Positions 52,075-61,267 of a stretch of DNA of 64,000 nucleotides are shown here, in pieces. The DNA comes from Dactylosporangium aurantiacum (GTDB lineage Bacteria > Actinomycetota > Actinomycetes > Mycobacteriales > Micromonosporaceae): the NCBI RefSeq assembly GCF_000716715.1, contig NZ_JNYJ01000035.1, positions 62,001 through 126,000 of the forward strand, in the 5' to 3' direction. Position 1 is the stretch's first letter, and every line of letters begins with the position of its first letter. The translations under genes were made by a program, and so were the position numbers. The notes beneath the pieces are model-generated. The model did no database searches. It was not told the DNA's origin and saw only the letters and a list, made by a program, of their open reading frames with translations.

Positions 52075-52803
52075 ATGGCAGACCACCCGCTGAGCCCGCT
52101 GCCCGGCGCGCGTGAGGCGCGGGACCCGGCCCGCGCCATCAAACGCGGGCCCAGCAGGGTGCCGCCCGAGGTCGTCGCGGCCAACCAGCGCGAGCGCCTC
52201 TACGACGCCGTCGTGCACACGGTCGCCGAGAAGGGCTACGCCAACGCGACCGTCAGCGACATCTGCCGGGCCGCGGGCGTGACCCGCCCGGCGTTCTACG
52301 CGCTGTTCGCCGGCAAGGACGACGCACTCATCGCCACCTACCGGCACGGCACCGACCTGCTGCTGCACCTGATGGAGTCCGCGTACCGCGCCGAGCCCGC
52401 CTGGCGCGACGGCGCCCGCGCCGCGCTGCGGGTGCTGCTGCAGGTCCTGGCCGAGCTGCCGGCGTTCGCCACGACGGCGGTGGTGGAGATCGACGCGGCC
52501 GGGCCGCTCGCCCGGGCCGAGCGCGCGCAGCTGCTGCGCCGCTTCGACCGGTTCTTCAGCGAGGCGCCGAGCGCCGGTGACCTGCCGATGCCGGAGGAGC
52601 TGGTCGAGACCGTCGTCGGCGGCATCTACGCGACCATCTACCGCTACGTCGCGGCCGGCCGGGTGGAGCAGCTGCCGGCGCTGCTGCCGATGCTCGCGTA
52701 CTTCACGCTGGTGCCGTTCGTCGGCCGTGAGGAGGCCGCGAGCGAGCTGGCGATCCCGGTCCCCGAGGGCCCGTCGGGCTGCCACTTCGCCGACACCGGC
52801 TGA
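52075..52803 (+). CDS. TetR family transcriptional regulator
   Basis: 242 residues. After ~40 residues of unordered start the TetR helix-turn-helix appears (RERLYDAVVHTVAEKGYANATVSDICRAAGVTRPAFYALF). The C-terminal helical ligand domain is of the TetR_C type found near cell-envelope genes. Target unknown. ATG 52075, 70 bases from the divergent TPR/FnIII gene, which is a plausible target. Confidence 0.9.
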   Translation: MADHPLSPLPGAREARDPARAIKRGPSRVPPEVVAANQRERLYDAVVHTVAEKGYANATVSDICRAAGVTRPAFYALFAGKDDALIATYRHGTDLLLHLMESAYRAEPAWRDGARAALRVLLQVLAELPAFATTAVVEIDAAGPLARAERAQLLRRFDRFFSEAPSAGDLPMPEELVETVVGGIYATIYRYVAAGRVEQLPALLPMLAYFTLVPFVGREEAASELAIPVPEGPSGCHFADTG

Positions 52804-52861
52804 CCCGCGCCCGCGGGATCACACCATATATCTGTGTCTCTATGCGCGGGGCGCGTCGGGG

Positions 52862-53785
52862 TCAGGCGGTGCGCGGGGCCAGCGGGGTCAGCCGGCCCGG
52901 CAGGGACGAGCGCTGGTGCGGGATGCGCGGCGCGGCGGGGGAGCGCAGCAGCTGCGCCCGGAACGCGCCCGGTGCCTGGCCGGTCTCGCGGCCGAAGAAG
53001 CGCCCGAAGTTCGTCGGCTCGTCGAAGCCGAGCCGGCGGCCGACCTCGGCGACCGGCAGGTCGCTCGTGGCGAGCAGGCGCTTGGCCTCCAGGGCGATCC
53101 GCTCGTCGATGAGCTGCTTGGCGCTGCGGCCGGTCACCGCGAGGCTCGCCCTGGTGAGCGTGCGCACCGAGCAGCCCAGGGTCTCGGCGTAGTCCTCGAC
53201 CCGCCGGTGGGTGACGTGGCGCTCGATCTCGGCGCGCAGCCGCTCGATCAGGTCCGCGGCCGGGCCGGTGCGCGGCGGCGGGGCCAGGGCGACGATGCGC
53301 ATCAGCAGGACCGCGACCTGGTGCGCGAGCAGGGTGCGGCTGAGCTCGCTGCCGTCGCTGCGGGCCCGGTCGACCGCGATCTGCGCGATCTCCGCGACGA
53401 TCGCCTCCTCGTCCTCGCCGGCGGGCTGCCAGCAGGCGGGCGCGAACGGGTCGGCCACCAGCCGCACGGGCAGCGGCGGCAGGATCGACGGCGCGAAGGC
53501 GAGCACGGTCGCGTCGAAGCCGGCCTGCCCGCCGAACTGGTGCACCTGGCCCGGCCGGCCCCACAGCAGGGTGCCGGGACGGCACGCGTGGGTCACGAAG
53601 TCGAGCGTGTGGGTGCCCTGCCCGGCGCTGACCAGGATGACGACATGGTCCTTGGGGCGCTGGGGCGCCCGGTGCGCGGGCAGGTCGCTGAGCCGGGCCG
53701 CATCGACGGCCGCGGTCGGTGAAGCGCCCAGAAGCACCATGACCAGGCCGACTGTACCCAAGCCCGGCCCGGTGCGGAATGCCAC
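52862..53785 (-). CDS. AraC family transcriptional regulator
   Basis: 307 residues. Cupin-like N-terminal sensor (residues ~20-150, GRPGQVHQFGGQAGFDATVLAF) and a C-terminal AraC helix-turn-helix pair (YAETLGCSVRTLTRASLAVTG; VAEVGRRLGFDEPTNFGRFFGR). The effector is unknown. GTG 53785 is used; an ATG at 53740 is a reasonable alternative. Convergent with the TetR gene. Confidence 0.9.
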   Translation of the reverse strand: MAFRTGPGLGTVGLVMVLLGASPTAAVDAARLSDLPAHRAPQRPKDHVVILVSAGQGTHTLDFVTHACRPGTLLWGRPGQVHQFGGQAGFDATVLAFAPSILPPLPVRLVADPFAPACWQPAGEDEEAIVAEIAQIAVDRARSDGSELSRTLLAHQVAVLLMRIVALAPPPRTGPAADLIERLRAEIERHVTHRRVEDYAETLGCSVRTLTRASLAVTGRSAKQLIDERIALEAKRLLATSDLPVAEVGRRLGFDEPTNFGRFFGRETGQAPGAFRAQLLRSPAAPRIPHQRSSLPGRLTPLAPRTA

Positions 53786-53798
53786 CCGGCGCGGACGG

Positions 53799-54239
53799 CT
53801 ACGACACGCTGATGCCGGCGACGGCCAGCTCCTCCAGACGGACCTGCTCGAAGGCGGCGCCGAGCTCGATCAGCCGGGCGTCGCCGACCGCGTCGCGCAG
53901 CGCGGGCAGCACGGTGCTCTCCTCCTCCTGCACGTGGTGGCCGACGGCGGCGATGAAGTCGTCCAGGCGGTCGGCGAACGCCTCGTCGTCCGGCCCCATC
54001 CGCTGCAGGTCGTGCAGCATCCGCTCGGCCTCGTGGTGCTCGTCGGCACCGTGGTGGGCCAGCTCGGCGGGCAGCTCCGGGTACACCCGCTGCTCCTCGG
54101 CGTGGCTGTGCGCGGTGAGCCGCGCGGCGATCTCGTCGAGCAGCAGCTGCCGGTCGCCGGAGCCTGCCCGGAGCCGGTCGAAGAGCTGTTCCATGACCCG
54201 GTGGTCGCTCATGATCAGCGTGACGGCGTCGGATGCCAT
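53799..54239 (-). CDS. hemerythrin domain-containing protein
   Basis: 146 residues. Four-helix hemerythrin-type di-iron site: HR (LIMSDHRV near residue 12), HSHAEEQ near 45, HH...HEAE near 70 and HHVQEEE near 100, all carrying the expected His/Glu ligands. Such proteins sense or bind oxygen, NO or iron. ATG 54239 with GGGGGA ahead; an upstream TTG (54293) is less likely. Confidence 0.9.
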   Translation of the reverse strand: MASDAVTLIMSDHRVMEQLFDRLRAGSGDRQLLLDEIAARLTAHSHAEEQRVYPELPAELAHHGADEHHEAERMLHDLQRMGPDDEAFADRLDDFIAAVGHHVQEEESTVLPALRDAVGDARLIELGAAFEQVRLEELAVAGISVS

Positions 54240-54361
54240 GACTCCCCCTGTTGTCTCGGTCACCGTCCAGCGTGCACGCATACCCGGGTACAAGAGGGGC
54301 TAAACGGTCAAACCGCACCGCACGCCGTGCGGCACCGCGCCCTGCGGCCGATGATCGAGGT

Positions 54362-55048
54362 ATGAGGTCGTGGCTGTACGTCCCCGATGTCCGCGAGGTC
54401 GGAGCCGGCCGGGCCGATGGAGCCGCCGAAGCCGCCGACGCGCTCGTCGTCGACCTCGAACGCGCCGGCGACCCGGCCGGGGTGCGGTCATGGATCGAGG
54501 CCGCGTCCGGCCGGCGGGCGGGGGCGGGCCGGCCCGCCGTCTGGGCCCGGCTCGCGGGTGGCGAGGCCGGGCACCGCGCCGTGCGTGACGTCGTGTCGCC
54601 GGCGCTGAGCGGGATCTGTGTCGCCGCCGAGTCGGCCAACGAGCTGGCCGCCCTCGGCACGGTCGTCGCGGAGGCGGAGGAGGCGGTCGGCCTGCGGGTC
54701 GGCAGCGTCGCGGTGATCGCGCGGCTGGCGTCCGCCGCCGCGGTGCTGCAGGCCGCCGAGATCGCCCGCGCGCCACGGGTCGCCCGGCTGCAGCTCGCCG
54801 AGGGGCCGCTGATCCGGCAGCTGCGCGTCGAGCCGGGCCGCGACGAGCGCGAGCTGCTGTGGGCCCGGTCGATGGTCGTGCTGGCCGGCGCCGCCGCCGG
54901 TCTGCGCCCGCCGCTCGCCGCCGCCTGCCCCGCCGGCACCGACTGCGAACCGTCCGCGACGGCCCTGCGCCGGCTCGGTTTCGGCGGCCGCACCTGCCTG
55001 GACGGCGAACAGGTCAGGGTCGCCAACAGGGTATTTGCGAACGCATAA
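54362..55048 (+). CDS. CitE/HpcH-like aldolase family protein, degenerate
   Basis: 228 residues, shorter than CitE (~280). The start RSWLYVPDVREVGA and WARLAGGE match the CitE/HpcH TIM-barrel. The Mg-binding positions are changed: DLERAG where DLEDAV is usual, and ASAAAV and LAEGPL where a Glu and Asp normally lie. So carbon-carbon lyase activity is doubtful; it may be a paralogue with another role. Starts ATG 54362 with a GAGG ahead. Confidence 0.7.
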   Translation: MRSWLYVPDVREVGAGRADGAAEAADALVVDLERAGDPAGVRSWIEAASGRRAGAGRPAVWARLAGGEAGHRAVRDVVSPALSGICVAAESANELAALGTVVAEAEEAVGLRVGSVAVIARLASAAAVLQAAEIARAPRVARLQLAEGPLIRQLRVEPGRDERELLWARSMVVLAGAAAGLRPPLAAACPAGTDCEPSATALRRLGFGGRTCLDGEQVRVANRVFANA

Positions 55049-55385
55049 ACATTGGCATCAAATTATGTGGCCCGCGACAAGTGATTACCGGTCGTGCTGT
55101 CGACAATGCGTTGGGTGAGTATTTCGGTACCGTAAAAACCCTGAAACGTCGGTGTTGCGCCGAGCGTCCACCGCCCCCGGAAATCTGGCCCCGTGGCAGC
55201 CGTTAGGGTCCGTATGGGTTCCTGTACACCGACCCAACGGATGAGGAAAAACGAGGCGTTCGGCGCGGTATCCGGGACGTCGGTATTGACACCGATCGGC
55301 CGAGCTGTGATTGTGCTCAACGTCATGCGCCTGCTTGTCAGGACTGGCCCGTATTGTCAATCTCGGATGCCTGCGGGGACTCTTC
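55049..55385. other. intergenic region upstream of the conservon
   Basis: 337 bases, AT-richer than its surroundings, with no supported gene (the 87-codon antisense frame at 55063-55326 has no recognisable domain). A TTGACA box occurs at 55286-55291 without a convincing -10. It presumably contains the promoter for the conservon-transporter-P450 run. Confidence 0.5.
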
Positions 55386-58142
55386 GTGACCCAAAGCCAG
55401 AGCTCGTCTTCGCTGCCCGTCCCGAGGCAGGAGCGCGACCCTCGGCCGAGTCCCGATCGACGGCCGACACGTCATGCCGCCCTCGCCACCGCGCCGCAGC
55501 AGGACCTGCGCGGACGCCGCGAGCGGCCCGGCCGCCGGATCATCGACCAACTTCGCCTCATCGTCGCGGTGCCGCTCGTCGCCGTCGTCGTGTTCGCCGG
55601 CATCGCCCTGGTGAGCACCGTGCAGCAGGTGAACCGCAGCCGGCAGCTGCAGAACTTCGCCGAGCTGGCCGCCGACGCCGGCGGCCTCGCCCACGCGCTG
55701 CAGCGCGAGCGTGCCGCGGCCGTCAACGTGCTGCTCAACCCGGCCTCGGCGCAGCTGGAGGCCTACTCGTCGCAGGTGATGATCACCAACGACAACGTGG
55801 ACGCGTACCGCAAGCGCCGCGCCGGTGTCAGCGACGTGCCCGAGGTCGTCCGGCGCGTCGACGCCAACCTCGACGACCTGGCCAACCTGCGCGACCAGGT
55901 CCGCAAGGACCCCCGCGCGTCGGTGTCCGGGATCGCGTTCAGCTACCGCATCCTCATCGCCGACCTGCTGTCCTACCGGGAGTCCGTGGCCCGCTCCGGC
56001 GCGCCCACGGAGCTGGCCGACCAGATCCGCGCCGCGGCCGCGCTGTCCCGCGCGGCGGAGGCCCTCGGCCAGCAGCAGGCGGCCGTGCTGCGCGCCGTCG
56101 CGGCGGGCGAGCTGACCCCCGCGCTGCAGCAGGAGATCACCGCGACGCGGACCAGCTTCGTCGAGGCCACGGTCCAGTTCAACGACCTCGCCCCGGTCGA
56201 GTGGCGCAGCTGGTACGAGCAGGCCAGCACCGGTGAGCAGATCATCGCCGCGCAGCGGCTGCAGGACGAGGTCAACCGCACCCGCCCCGGGCAGCGCATC
56301 GCCCTGGACACCGGCGGCTGGATCAACGCGATGTCCGGCTGGTCGGGCCTGCTGTTCGGGGTCCAGCAGAAGGTCGACGACGCGATCGTGGCCAAGGTCG
56401 GCGACCTGCGCGACGAGCAGCTGACCCAGGCGATCATCCAGATCGCCGGCGTCGCGCTGGTGCTGCTCATCGCCATCGTGCTGACCGGCATCGTGGCCCG
56501 GCGCATCACCCGCCGCCTGCGCGCCCTGCACGACTCGGCCCGTGAGGTCGCCTACGAGCAGCTGCCCGCGGTCGTCGCGGAGCTGCGCGCGGCCGCACCC
56601 GGCACCGTCGACCCGGACGAGGTCGCCGACCAGGCGTCGGCCAGGCTCGTCGTCGGCGGCGCGGACGAGGTCGCCGACGTGGCACAGGCCTTCCGCGCGG
56701 TCCACCGCGAGGCGGTCCGCATCGCCGGTGAGCAGGCCGTCATGCGCTCCAACGTCGCGGAGATCTTCGTCCACCTGTCCCGCCGCGAGCAGCGACTGGT
56801 CGACGCCGTGCTGGCCCAGGTCGACCGGGTGGAGCGCGACGAGACCGACCCGGACCGGCTGCAGCAGCTGTACCAGCTGGACCACCTCGCCACCCGGATG
56901 GCCCGGATCAACCTGAGCCTGCTCGTGCTGGGCGGCTCCGGCGCGGCCCGGGTCCGCCGCGAGGACGCCCCGATGGGCAAGGTCCTGCAGGCCGCGATCT
57001 CGCAGATCGAGCACTACACCCGGGTCCGGTTCGGCAGCGTCGACGACGACGTCGCGGTCGTGGCCGAGGCGGTCGACGAGATCGTGCACCTGCTCGCCGA
57101 GCTGCTGGACAACGCGACCGGCTACTCGCCACCGGAGTCCGAGGTGTGGGTCACCGGGCGCGCGCTCGGCGACCGGGTCATCCTGCAGATCGTCGACGAG
57201 GGCGTCGGCCTGGCCCCGTCGCGGCGCGAGCAGCTCAACGAGCTGCTGGCCCAGCCGCCCGCGATCGACATCGCCGCCGTGCGCGCCATGGGTCTCACCG
57301 TGGTCGGGCACATCGCGGCCCGGTACCAGATCCAGGTGCAGCTGCGGCCCGGCCAGCACAACGGCACCCTCGCCGAGGTCGTCATCCCCAAGGACGTGTT
57401 CCGCCCGATCATGGCCGCGGAGCGCCAGCCGCAGCTCGCGCCGGCGGTCACCGCGGGCCCGCCGGCCGGGTACAGCACGACCGGCAACGGCAACGGCAAC
57501 GGCGGTGGGGGCGCCCCGGGCCGCCCGGTCGCCGCCGAGCTGTTCACGCCCGCGCCGCGCACCGCACCGCCGAGCCTGTTCGACGTGCCCACCCAGGAGT
57601 ACCGGGTCGCCTCGCCGGGCCGGGACTTCACCCCGGCGCAGGACTACGCGCCGGTGCAGGACTACGGGCAGGACTACGCGCCGACGCAGGAGTTCACGCC
57701 CCAGCGCACCGCGACCCCGATGCCGCCCGGACCGGGCGCGTGGCCGCCGTTGCCGGAGCCGGAGGTGCCGTCCATCCTGGCCGACGCCGACGACTCGATC
57801 GGGCTGCCGATCTTCCAGTCGGTCAACGGCTGGTTCCGTACGGAGACACCGGCCGAGCTGGTCACCCCCGGCGGGTACGCCGCCGCCGAGGAGCCGCCGA
57901 ACTGGGAGTCCAGCGCCGACGTCGGCTGGCGCGCCGCCCAGCAGGCGGCCACGCCGGACGTCAGCGCGGTCACCGCGTCGGGCCTACCGGTCCGCGCCCC
58001 CCAGCGGCATCTGGTGCCGGGTGCCGCCGTGCCGTCGCAGGCGGACCGCTCCTCCGCCGCGCGCCGCGACCCCACCAAGGTCGCCGCCGCGATGTCCGCC
58101 TACGCCCGCGGTGTGGCCGGTCGCCGGCCGGCCGGCTCCTGA
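55386..58142 (+). CDS. cvnA: CvnA-type sensor histidine kinase with nitrate/nitrite-sensing domain
   Basis: 918 residues. Two membrane spans (near 60 and 365) enclose a NIT-like nitrate/nitrite-sensing domain (AHALQRERAAAVNVLL, residues ~85-330). After a HAMP-like linker the HATPase domain has an N box in LAELLDNATGYSPPESEVWV and G boxes DEGVGLAPSRRE and AMGLTVVGHIAARY; no conserved His-box is present. A long Pro/Gln/Tyr-rich C-terminal tail ends with the family's AMSAYARGVAGRR. This is the CvnA protein of actinobacterial conservons, thought to regulate the small GTPase CvnD through the roadblock protein. GTG 55386. Confidence 0.9.
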   Translation: MTQSQSSSSLPVPRQERDPRPSPDRRPTRHAALATAPQQDLRGRRERPGRRIIDQLRLIVAVPLVAVVVFAGIALVSTVQQVNRSRQLQNFAELAADAGGLAHALQRERAAAVNVLLNPASAQLEAYSSQVMITNDNVDAYRKRRAGVSDVPEVVRRVDANLDDLANLRDQVRKDPRASVSGIAFSYRILIADLLSYRESVARSGAPTELADQIRAAAALSRAAEALGQQQAAVLRAVAAGELTPALQQEITATRTSFVEATVQFNDLAPVEWRSWYEQASTGEQIIAAQRLQDEVNRTRPGQRIALDTGGWINAMSGWSGLLFGVQQKVDDAIVAKVGDLRDEQLTQAIIQIAGVALVLLIAIVLTGIVARRITRRLRALHDSAREVAYEQLPAVVAELRAAAPGTVDPDEVADQASARLVVGGADEVADVAQAFRAVHREAVRIAGEQAVMRSNVAEIFVHLSRREQRLVDAVLAQVDRVERDETDPDRLQQLYQLDHLATRMARINLSLLVLGGSGAARVRREDAPMGKVLQAAISQIEHYTRVRFGSVDDDVAVVAEAVDEIVHLLAELLDNATGYSPPESEVWVTGRALGDRVILQIVDEGVGLAPSRREQLNELLAQPPAIDIAAVRAMGLTVVGHIAARYQIQVQLRPGQHNGTLAEVVIPKDVFRPIMAAERQPQLAPAVTAGPPAGYSTTGNGNGNGGGGAPGRPVAAELFTPAPRTAPPSLFDVPTQEYRVASPGRDFTPAQDYAPVQDYGQDYAPTQEFTPQRTATPMPPGPGAWPPLPEPEVPSILADADDSIGLPIFQSVNGWFRTETPAELVTPGGYAAAEEPPNWESSADVGWRAAQQAATPDVSAVTASGLPVRAPQRHLVPGAAVPSQADRSSAARRDPTKVAAAMSAYARGVAGRRPAGS

Positions 58143-58174
58143 AGCACGAAGAACAGCAAGAGAGGACCATTTCT

Positions 58175-58570
58175 GTGACCGACCCGAGTAATCTCGGTTG
58201 GCTGCTGGACAACTTTGCGAGCCGTACCCCCGACGTCAGCCACGCGCTGGCGATCTCGGCCGACGGGCTGGTGCTGGCGCATACCCGGGCCCTGCCGCGC
58301 GACCGCGCCGACCAGCTGGCCGCCACCGGCAGCGGCCTCGTCGCGCTGCTCGCCGGCGCGGCACGGTTCTTCGAGGCGGGCAGCGTCATCTCCAACGTGA
58401 CCCAGCTCGACGGCGGTTTCATGTTCTGCATGGCGTTCAGCGACGGCGCGTCGCTGCTGGTGCTCGCCTCACCGCACGCCGACGTCGGCAAGGTGTCCTA
58501 CGAGATGACCGAGCTGGCCAACCGGATCGGTGACGCGCTGTCCCCGACCGTGCGTGGGGCACCGGCGTGA
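58175..58570 (+). CDS. cvnB: CvnB roadblock/LC7 domain protein
   Basis: 131 residues, one roadblock/LC7 fold (LLDNFASRTPDVSHALAISADGLVLAHT; SDGASLLVLASPHADVG). CvnB is the MglB-like partner of the conservon GTPase. GTG 58175, 32 bases after cvnA; its stop overlaps the GTPase start (GTGA). Confidence 0.92.
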   Translation: MTDPSNLGWLLDNFASRTPDVSHALAISADGLVLAHTRALPRDRADQLAATGSGLVALLAGAARFFEAGSVISNVTQLDGGFMFCMAFSDGASLLVLASPHADVGKVSYEMTELANRIGDALSPTVRGAPA

Positions 58571-59142
58571 CGACTCCCGGACGCGGGCGGCCGACCGCGG
58601 TAAAGATCATCATCGCCGGCGGGTTCGGCGCCGGTAAGACGACCCTCGTCGGGTCGATCTCGGAGATCCCGCCCGTGACGACCGAGGCCGTGATGACCGC
58701 GGCCAGCCTCGGGCACGACGACTCCACCCTCGTGCCCGACAAGGGCAGCACCACCGTCGCCATGGACTTCGGCCGTATCACGCTGTACCAGGACCTCGTG
58801 CTCTACCTGTTCGGTACGCCCGGGCAGAAGCGGTTCTGGTTCATGTGGGACGAGCTGTGCCGCGGCGCGATCGGCGCGGTGGTCATCGCCGACACGCGGC
58901 GCCTCGCGGACTGCTTCGGCGCCATCGACTTCTTCGACAACCGGCGGCTGCCGTACGTCATCGCGGTCAACCACTTCGAAGGCGCGGCCCGGTACCACCT
59001 GGAGGACGTCCGCGACGCCCTCGCGGTCAGCCGGGGCGTCCCGATGATCAACGCCGATGTCCGCTCGCGGGCCTCGGCCAAGGAGATCCTGGTGGCCGTG
59101 ACCGAGCACGCGCTCGCGCAGCGCACCGGTGCCCGCCGCTGA
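58567..59142 (+). CDS. cvnD: CvnD-type small GTPase
   Basis: 191 residues. P-loop IAGGFGAGKTTLVGS, GTPase switch DFGRITL and FGTPGQKRFWFMW (G3), base motif AVNHFE in place of NKxD (NHFE). MglA/Ras-like G protein of the conservon. In other conservons a DUF742 gene (cvnC) sits between cvnB and cvnD; here cvnB and cvnD overlap by 4 bases, so it is absent at that position. Confidence 0.92.
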   Translation: MTTPGRGRPTAVKIIIAGGFGAGKTTLVGSISEIPPVTTEAVMTAASLGHDDSTLVPDKGSTTVAMDFGRITLYQDLVLYLFGTPGQKRFWFMWDELCRGAIGAVVIADTRRLADCFGAIDFFDNRRLPYVIAVNHFEGAARYHLEDVRDALAVSRGVPMINADVRSRASAKEILVAVTEHALAQRTGARR

Positions 59143-59207
59143 ACCCCCGGTGAACTTCCCCTTGAACCGTTTCACCAACCGCGAACGCACAGAAACGTAG
59201 GAGAACC

Positions 59208-60392
59208 ATGCAACGACGATCGCTGGTCAGTGCGGCGCTCGCCGCCGGGCTGCTGTTCGCAGCCGCGGGCTGCGCCGATTCCGACCCGAAGACTTCCAGC
59301 GGCGGCGCCGCCTCCACCCTGAAGATCGGCTTCCTCGGCTCCCTCTCGGGCACCTACCAGGCGGTCGGCACCGACCTGAAGAGCGGCTTCGAGCTGTACC
59401 TCGCGACGCACGACAACAAGCTCGGCGGCCACCCGATCGACCTGAAGATCGCCGACGAGGGCGACGGCGCGCCGACCGCGGTGCCCGCCGCCACGAAGCT
59501 CATCAAGGACGACAAGGTCGTCGCGCTCACCGGCATCGTCGGCGGTGGCTCGGTCGCGGCCGTCGCGCCGCTGCTCGCCGAGGCGAAGATCCCGCTGATC
59601 GGCTCCAACGGCCGGCCGGACCTCAAGGACCTCAGCGGCGTGTGGACGACCAGCTTCATGTCCACCGACACGGGCCAGTCGATCGCGCAGTACATCAAGG
59701 ACAAGGTCAACGGCCCGGTCTTCGCGATCGGCCCGGACTACCAGGGTGGCTACGACCAGGTCGGCGGCTTCACCACCGAGTTCACCAAGCTCGGCGGCCA
59801 GCTGGTCAACGGCAAGGCCACGTTCACGCCGTTCCCGACGACGACGAACTTCCTGCCGTACTTCTCGCAGATCAAGCAGAGCAACGCCAAGGCCGTGTAC
59901 ACGTTCTACGCCGGTAAGGCCGCGATCGACTTCGTGAAGCAGTACGCGCAGTCCGACGCCAAGGACATCCCGCTGTACGCCGCGGGCTTCCTCACCGAGG
60001 GCTCCGTGCTGCAGGCGCAGGGCAACGCCGCGGAGAACATCCTCAACGTCTGCAACTACTCGCCCGACCTCGACAACGAGGAGAACCGCAAGTTCGTCGC
60101 CGCGTGGCGGCAGAAGCACCCGGACGCCACGCCGACCACCTACGCGATGGCCTCCTACGACGCGGCCGCGGTCCTCGACCGCGCGATCGCGGCGGCCGGT
60201 GCCAACCCGACCCCGGAGTCGATCAACGCCGCGGTCGCCAAGCTCGGCCAGATCCCCTCGCCGCGTGGCTCCTGGCAGTTCGGCCCGAAGACGCACTCGC
60301 CGATCCAGAAGTGGTACCTGCGGCAGGTCCGCAACGACGGCCGGGCCCTCGCCAACGTGATGGTGCAGGACCTCGCGACGGTCGGTGCCTGA
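59208..60392 (+). CDS. branched-chain amino acid/urea-type ABC transporter substrate-binding lipoprotein
   Basis: 394 residues. Lipoprotein signal (LVSAALAAGLLFAAAGC, Cys near 22) and a type I periplasmic-binding fold of the LivK/Leu-Ile-Val family (LKIGFLGSLSGTYQAVG; ALTGIVGGGSVAAVAPLL; GPDYQGGYDQV). Ligand could be an amino acid, urea or a short aromatic acid; not set by sequence. 65 bases after cvnD. ATG 59208 with GGAG ahead. Confidence 0.9.
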   Translation: MQRRSLVSAALAAGLLFAAAGCADSDPKTSSGGAASTLKIGFLGSLSGTYQAVGTDLKSGFELYLATHDNKLGGHPIDLKIADEGDGAPTAVPAATKLIKDDKVVALTGIVGGGSVAAVAPLLAEAKIPLIGSNGRPDLKDLSGVWTTSFMSTDTGQSIAQYIKDKVNGPVFAIGPDYQGGYDQVGGFTTEFTKLGGQLVNGKATFTPFPTTTNFLPYFSQIKQSNAKAVYTFYAGKAAIDFVKQYAQSDAKDIPLYAAGFLTEGSVLQAQGNAAENILNVCNYSPDLDNEENRKFVAAWRQKHPDATPTTYAMASYDAAAVLDRAIAAAGANPTPESINAAVAKLGQIPSPRGSWQFGPKTHSPIQKWYLRQVRNDGRALANVMVQDLATVGA

Positions 60393-60397
60393 CCGAG

Positions 60398-61267
60398 TTG
60401 GACGCGTACCTGATCCCGGCGGTCGACGGCGTGGCCTACGGCCTGCTGCTGTTCGTCGTCGCCGCCGGGCTCACCCTCGCCTTCGGCGTCGGTGACGTGC
60501 TCAACCTCGCGCACGGCACGCTGTTCGCCTTCGGCGCCTACGCGGCGGCGAAGGTCAGCGACGGCTCGTGGGGCTCGCTCGCGGTCGCGGTGCTCATCGG
60601 CACCGCGACCGCGGCGGCCGGCGGGGCCGTGCTGTCCGTGCTGCTCGTCCCGCTCGCCGGGCGGGGCCACCTCGCCCAGGCGCTGCTGACCTTCGGCGTC
60701 GCGCTCGTCGTCGGCGACCTGCTCGTCACCGTCTTCGGCCCCGATGAGCTGCCGGTCACCGTGCCGGCCTCCCTGGACCGGTCCGTCGACATCGCCGGGC
60801 ACTCCTACCCCGGCTACCGGCTCGCCTTCATCGGCGTGGCCGCGCTCATCGCGGTCGCGCTCTACGTCGTGGTCGCCCGCACCCGGGCCGGCAGCCTGGT
60901 CCGCGCCACCGTCGACGACCGGGACATGGTCGCCATGCTCGGCGTCGACCCGTTCAAGGTGCGCACCGGCGTGCTCGCCGTGGGCGGCGCCCTCGCCGGG
61001 CTGGCCGGTGCGCTCGGCGCCCCGATCATCGGGCCCGGCCCGCGCGTCGCCGACCTGGTGCTGCTGCTGTCGCTGGTCGTGGTGGTGCTCGGCGGGATGG
61101 GGTCGATCGGTGGCGCGCTGGTCGCCGCGATCGCGGTCGGCGAGATCCAGACCGTCGGCGTCACCGCCCAGCCGACCCTCGCCCCGTTCCTCATGTTCGG
61201 CGCGATGGCCGTGGTCCTCGCCCTGCGGGCCGGTGGCCTGCTGAAGTCCCGGCGGATCGCCACATGA
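60398..61267 (+). CDS. branched-chain amino acid-type ABC permease (LivH)
   Basis: 289 residues, about eight membrane segments. LivH-type features: LTLAFGVGDVLNLAHGTLF near residue 25 and the VLGGMGSIGGALVAAIAVGEIQ coupling region near 230. Start taken as TTG 60398; no better in-frame start is visible, so the beginning is uncertain by a few codons. Coupled to the next permease (ATGA). Confidence 0.88.
   Translation: MDAYLIPAVDGVAYGLLLFVVAAGLTLAFGVGDVLNLAHGTLFAFGAYAAAKVSDGSWGSLAVAVLIGTATAAAGGAVLSVLLVPLAGRGHLAQALLTFGVALVVGDLLVTVFGPDELPVTVPASLDRSVDIAGHSYPGYRLAFIGVAALIAVALYVVVARTRAGSLVRATVDDRDMVAMLGVDPFKVRTGVLAVGGALAGLAGALGAPIIGPGPRVADLVLLLSLVVVVLGGMGSIGGALVAAIAVGEIQTVGVTAQPTLAPFLMFGAMAVVLALRAGGLLKSRRIAT

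Noticed and set aside
47229..52115. Plus-strand frame of about 1600 codons over the MoxR, FnIII and TPR genes
   Set aside because: Same reason: composition of a shadow frame, no domain, while the minus-strand frames hold clear families.
55063..55326. Antisense 87-codon frame upstream of the conservon
   Set aside because: No start context or domain; the region is better read as a promoter spacer.
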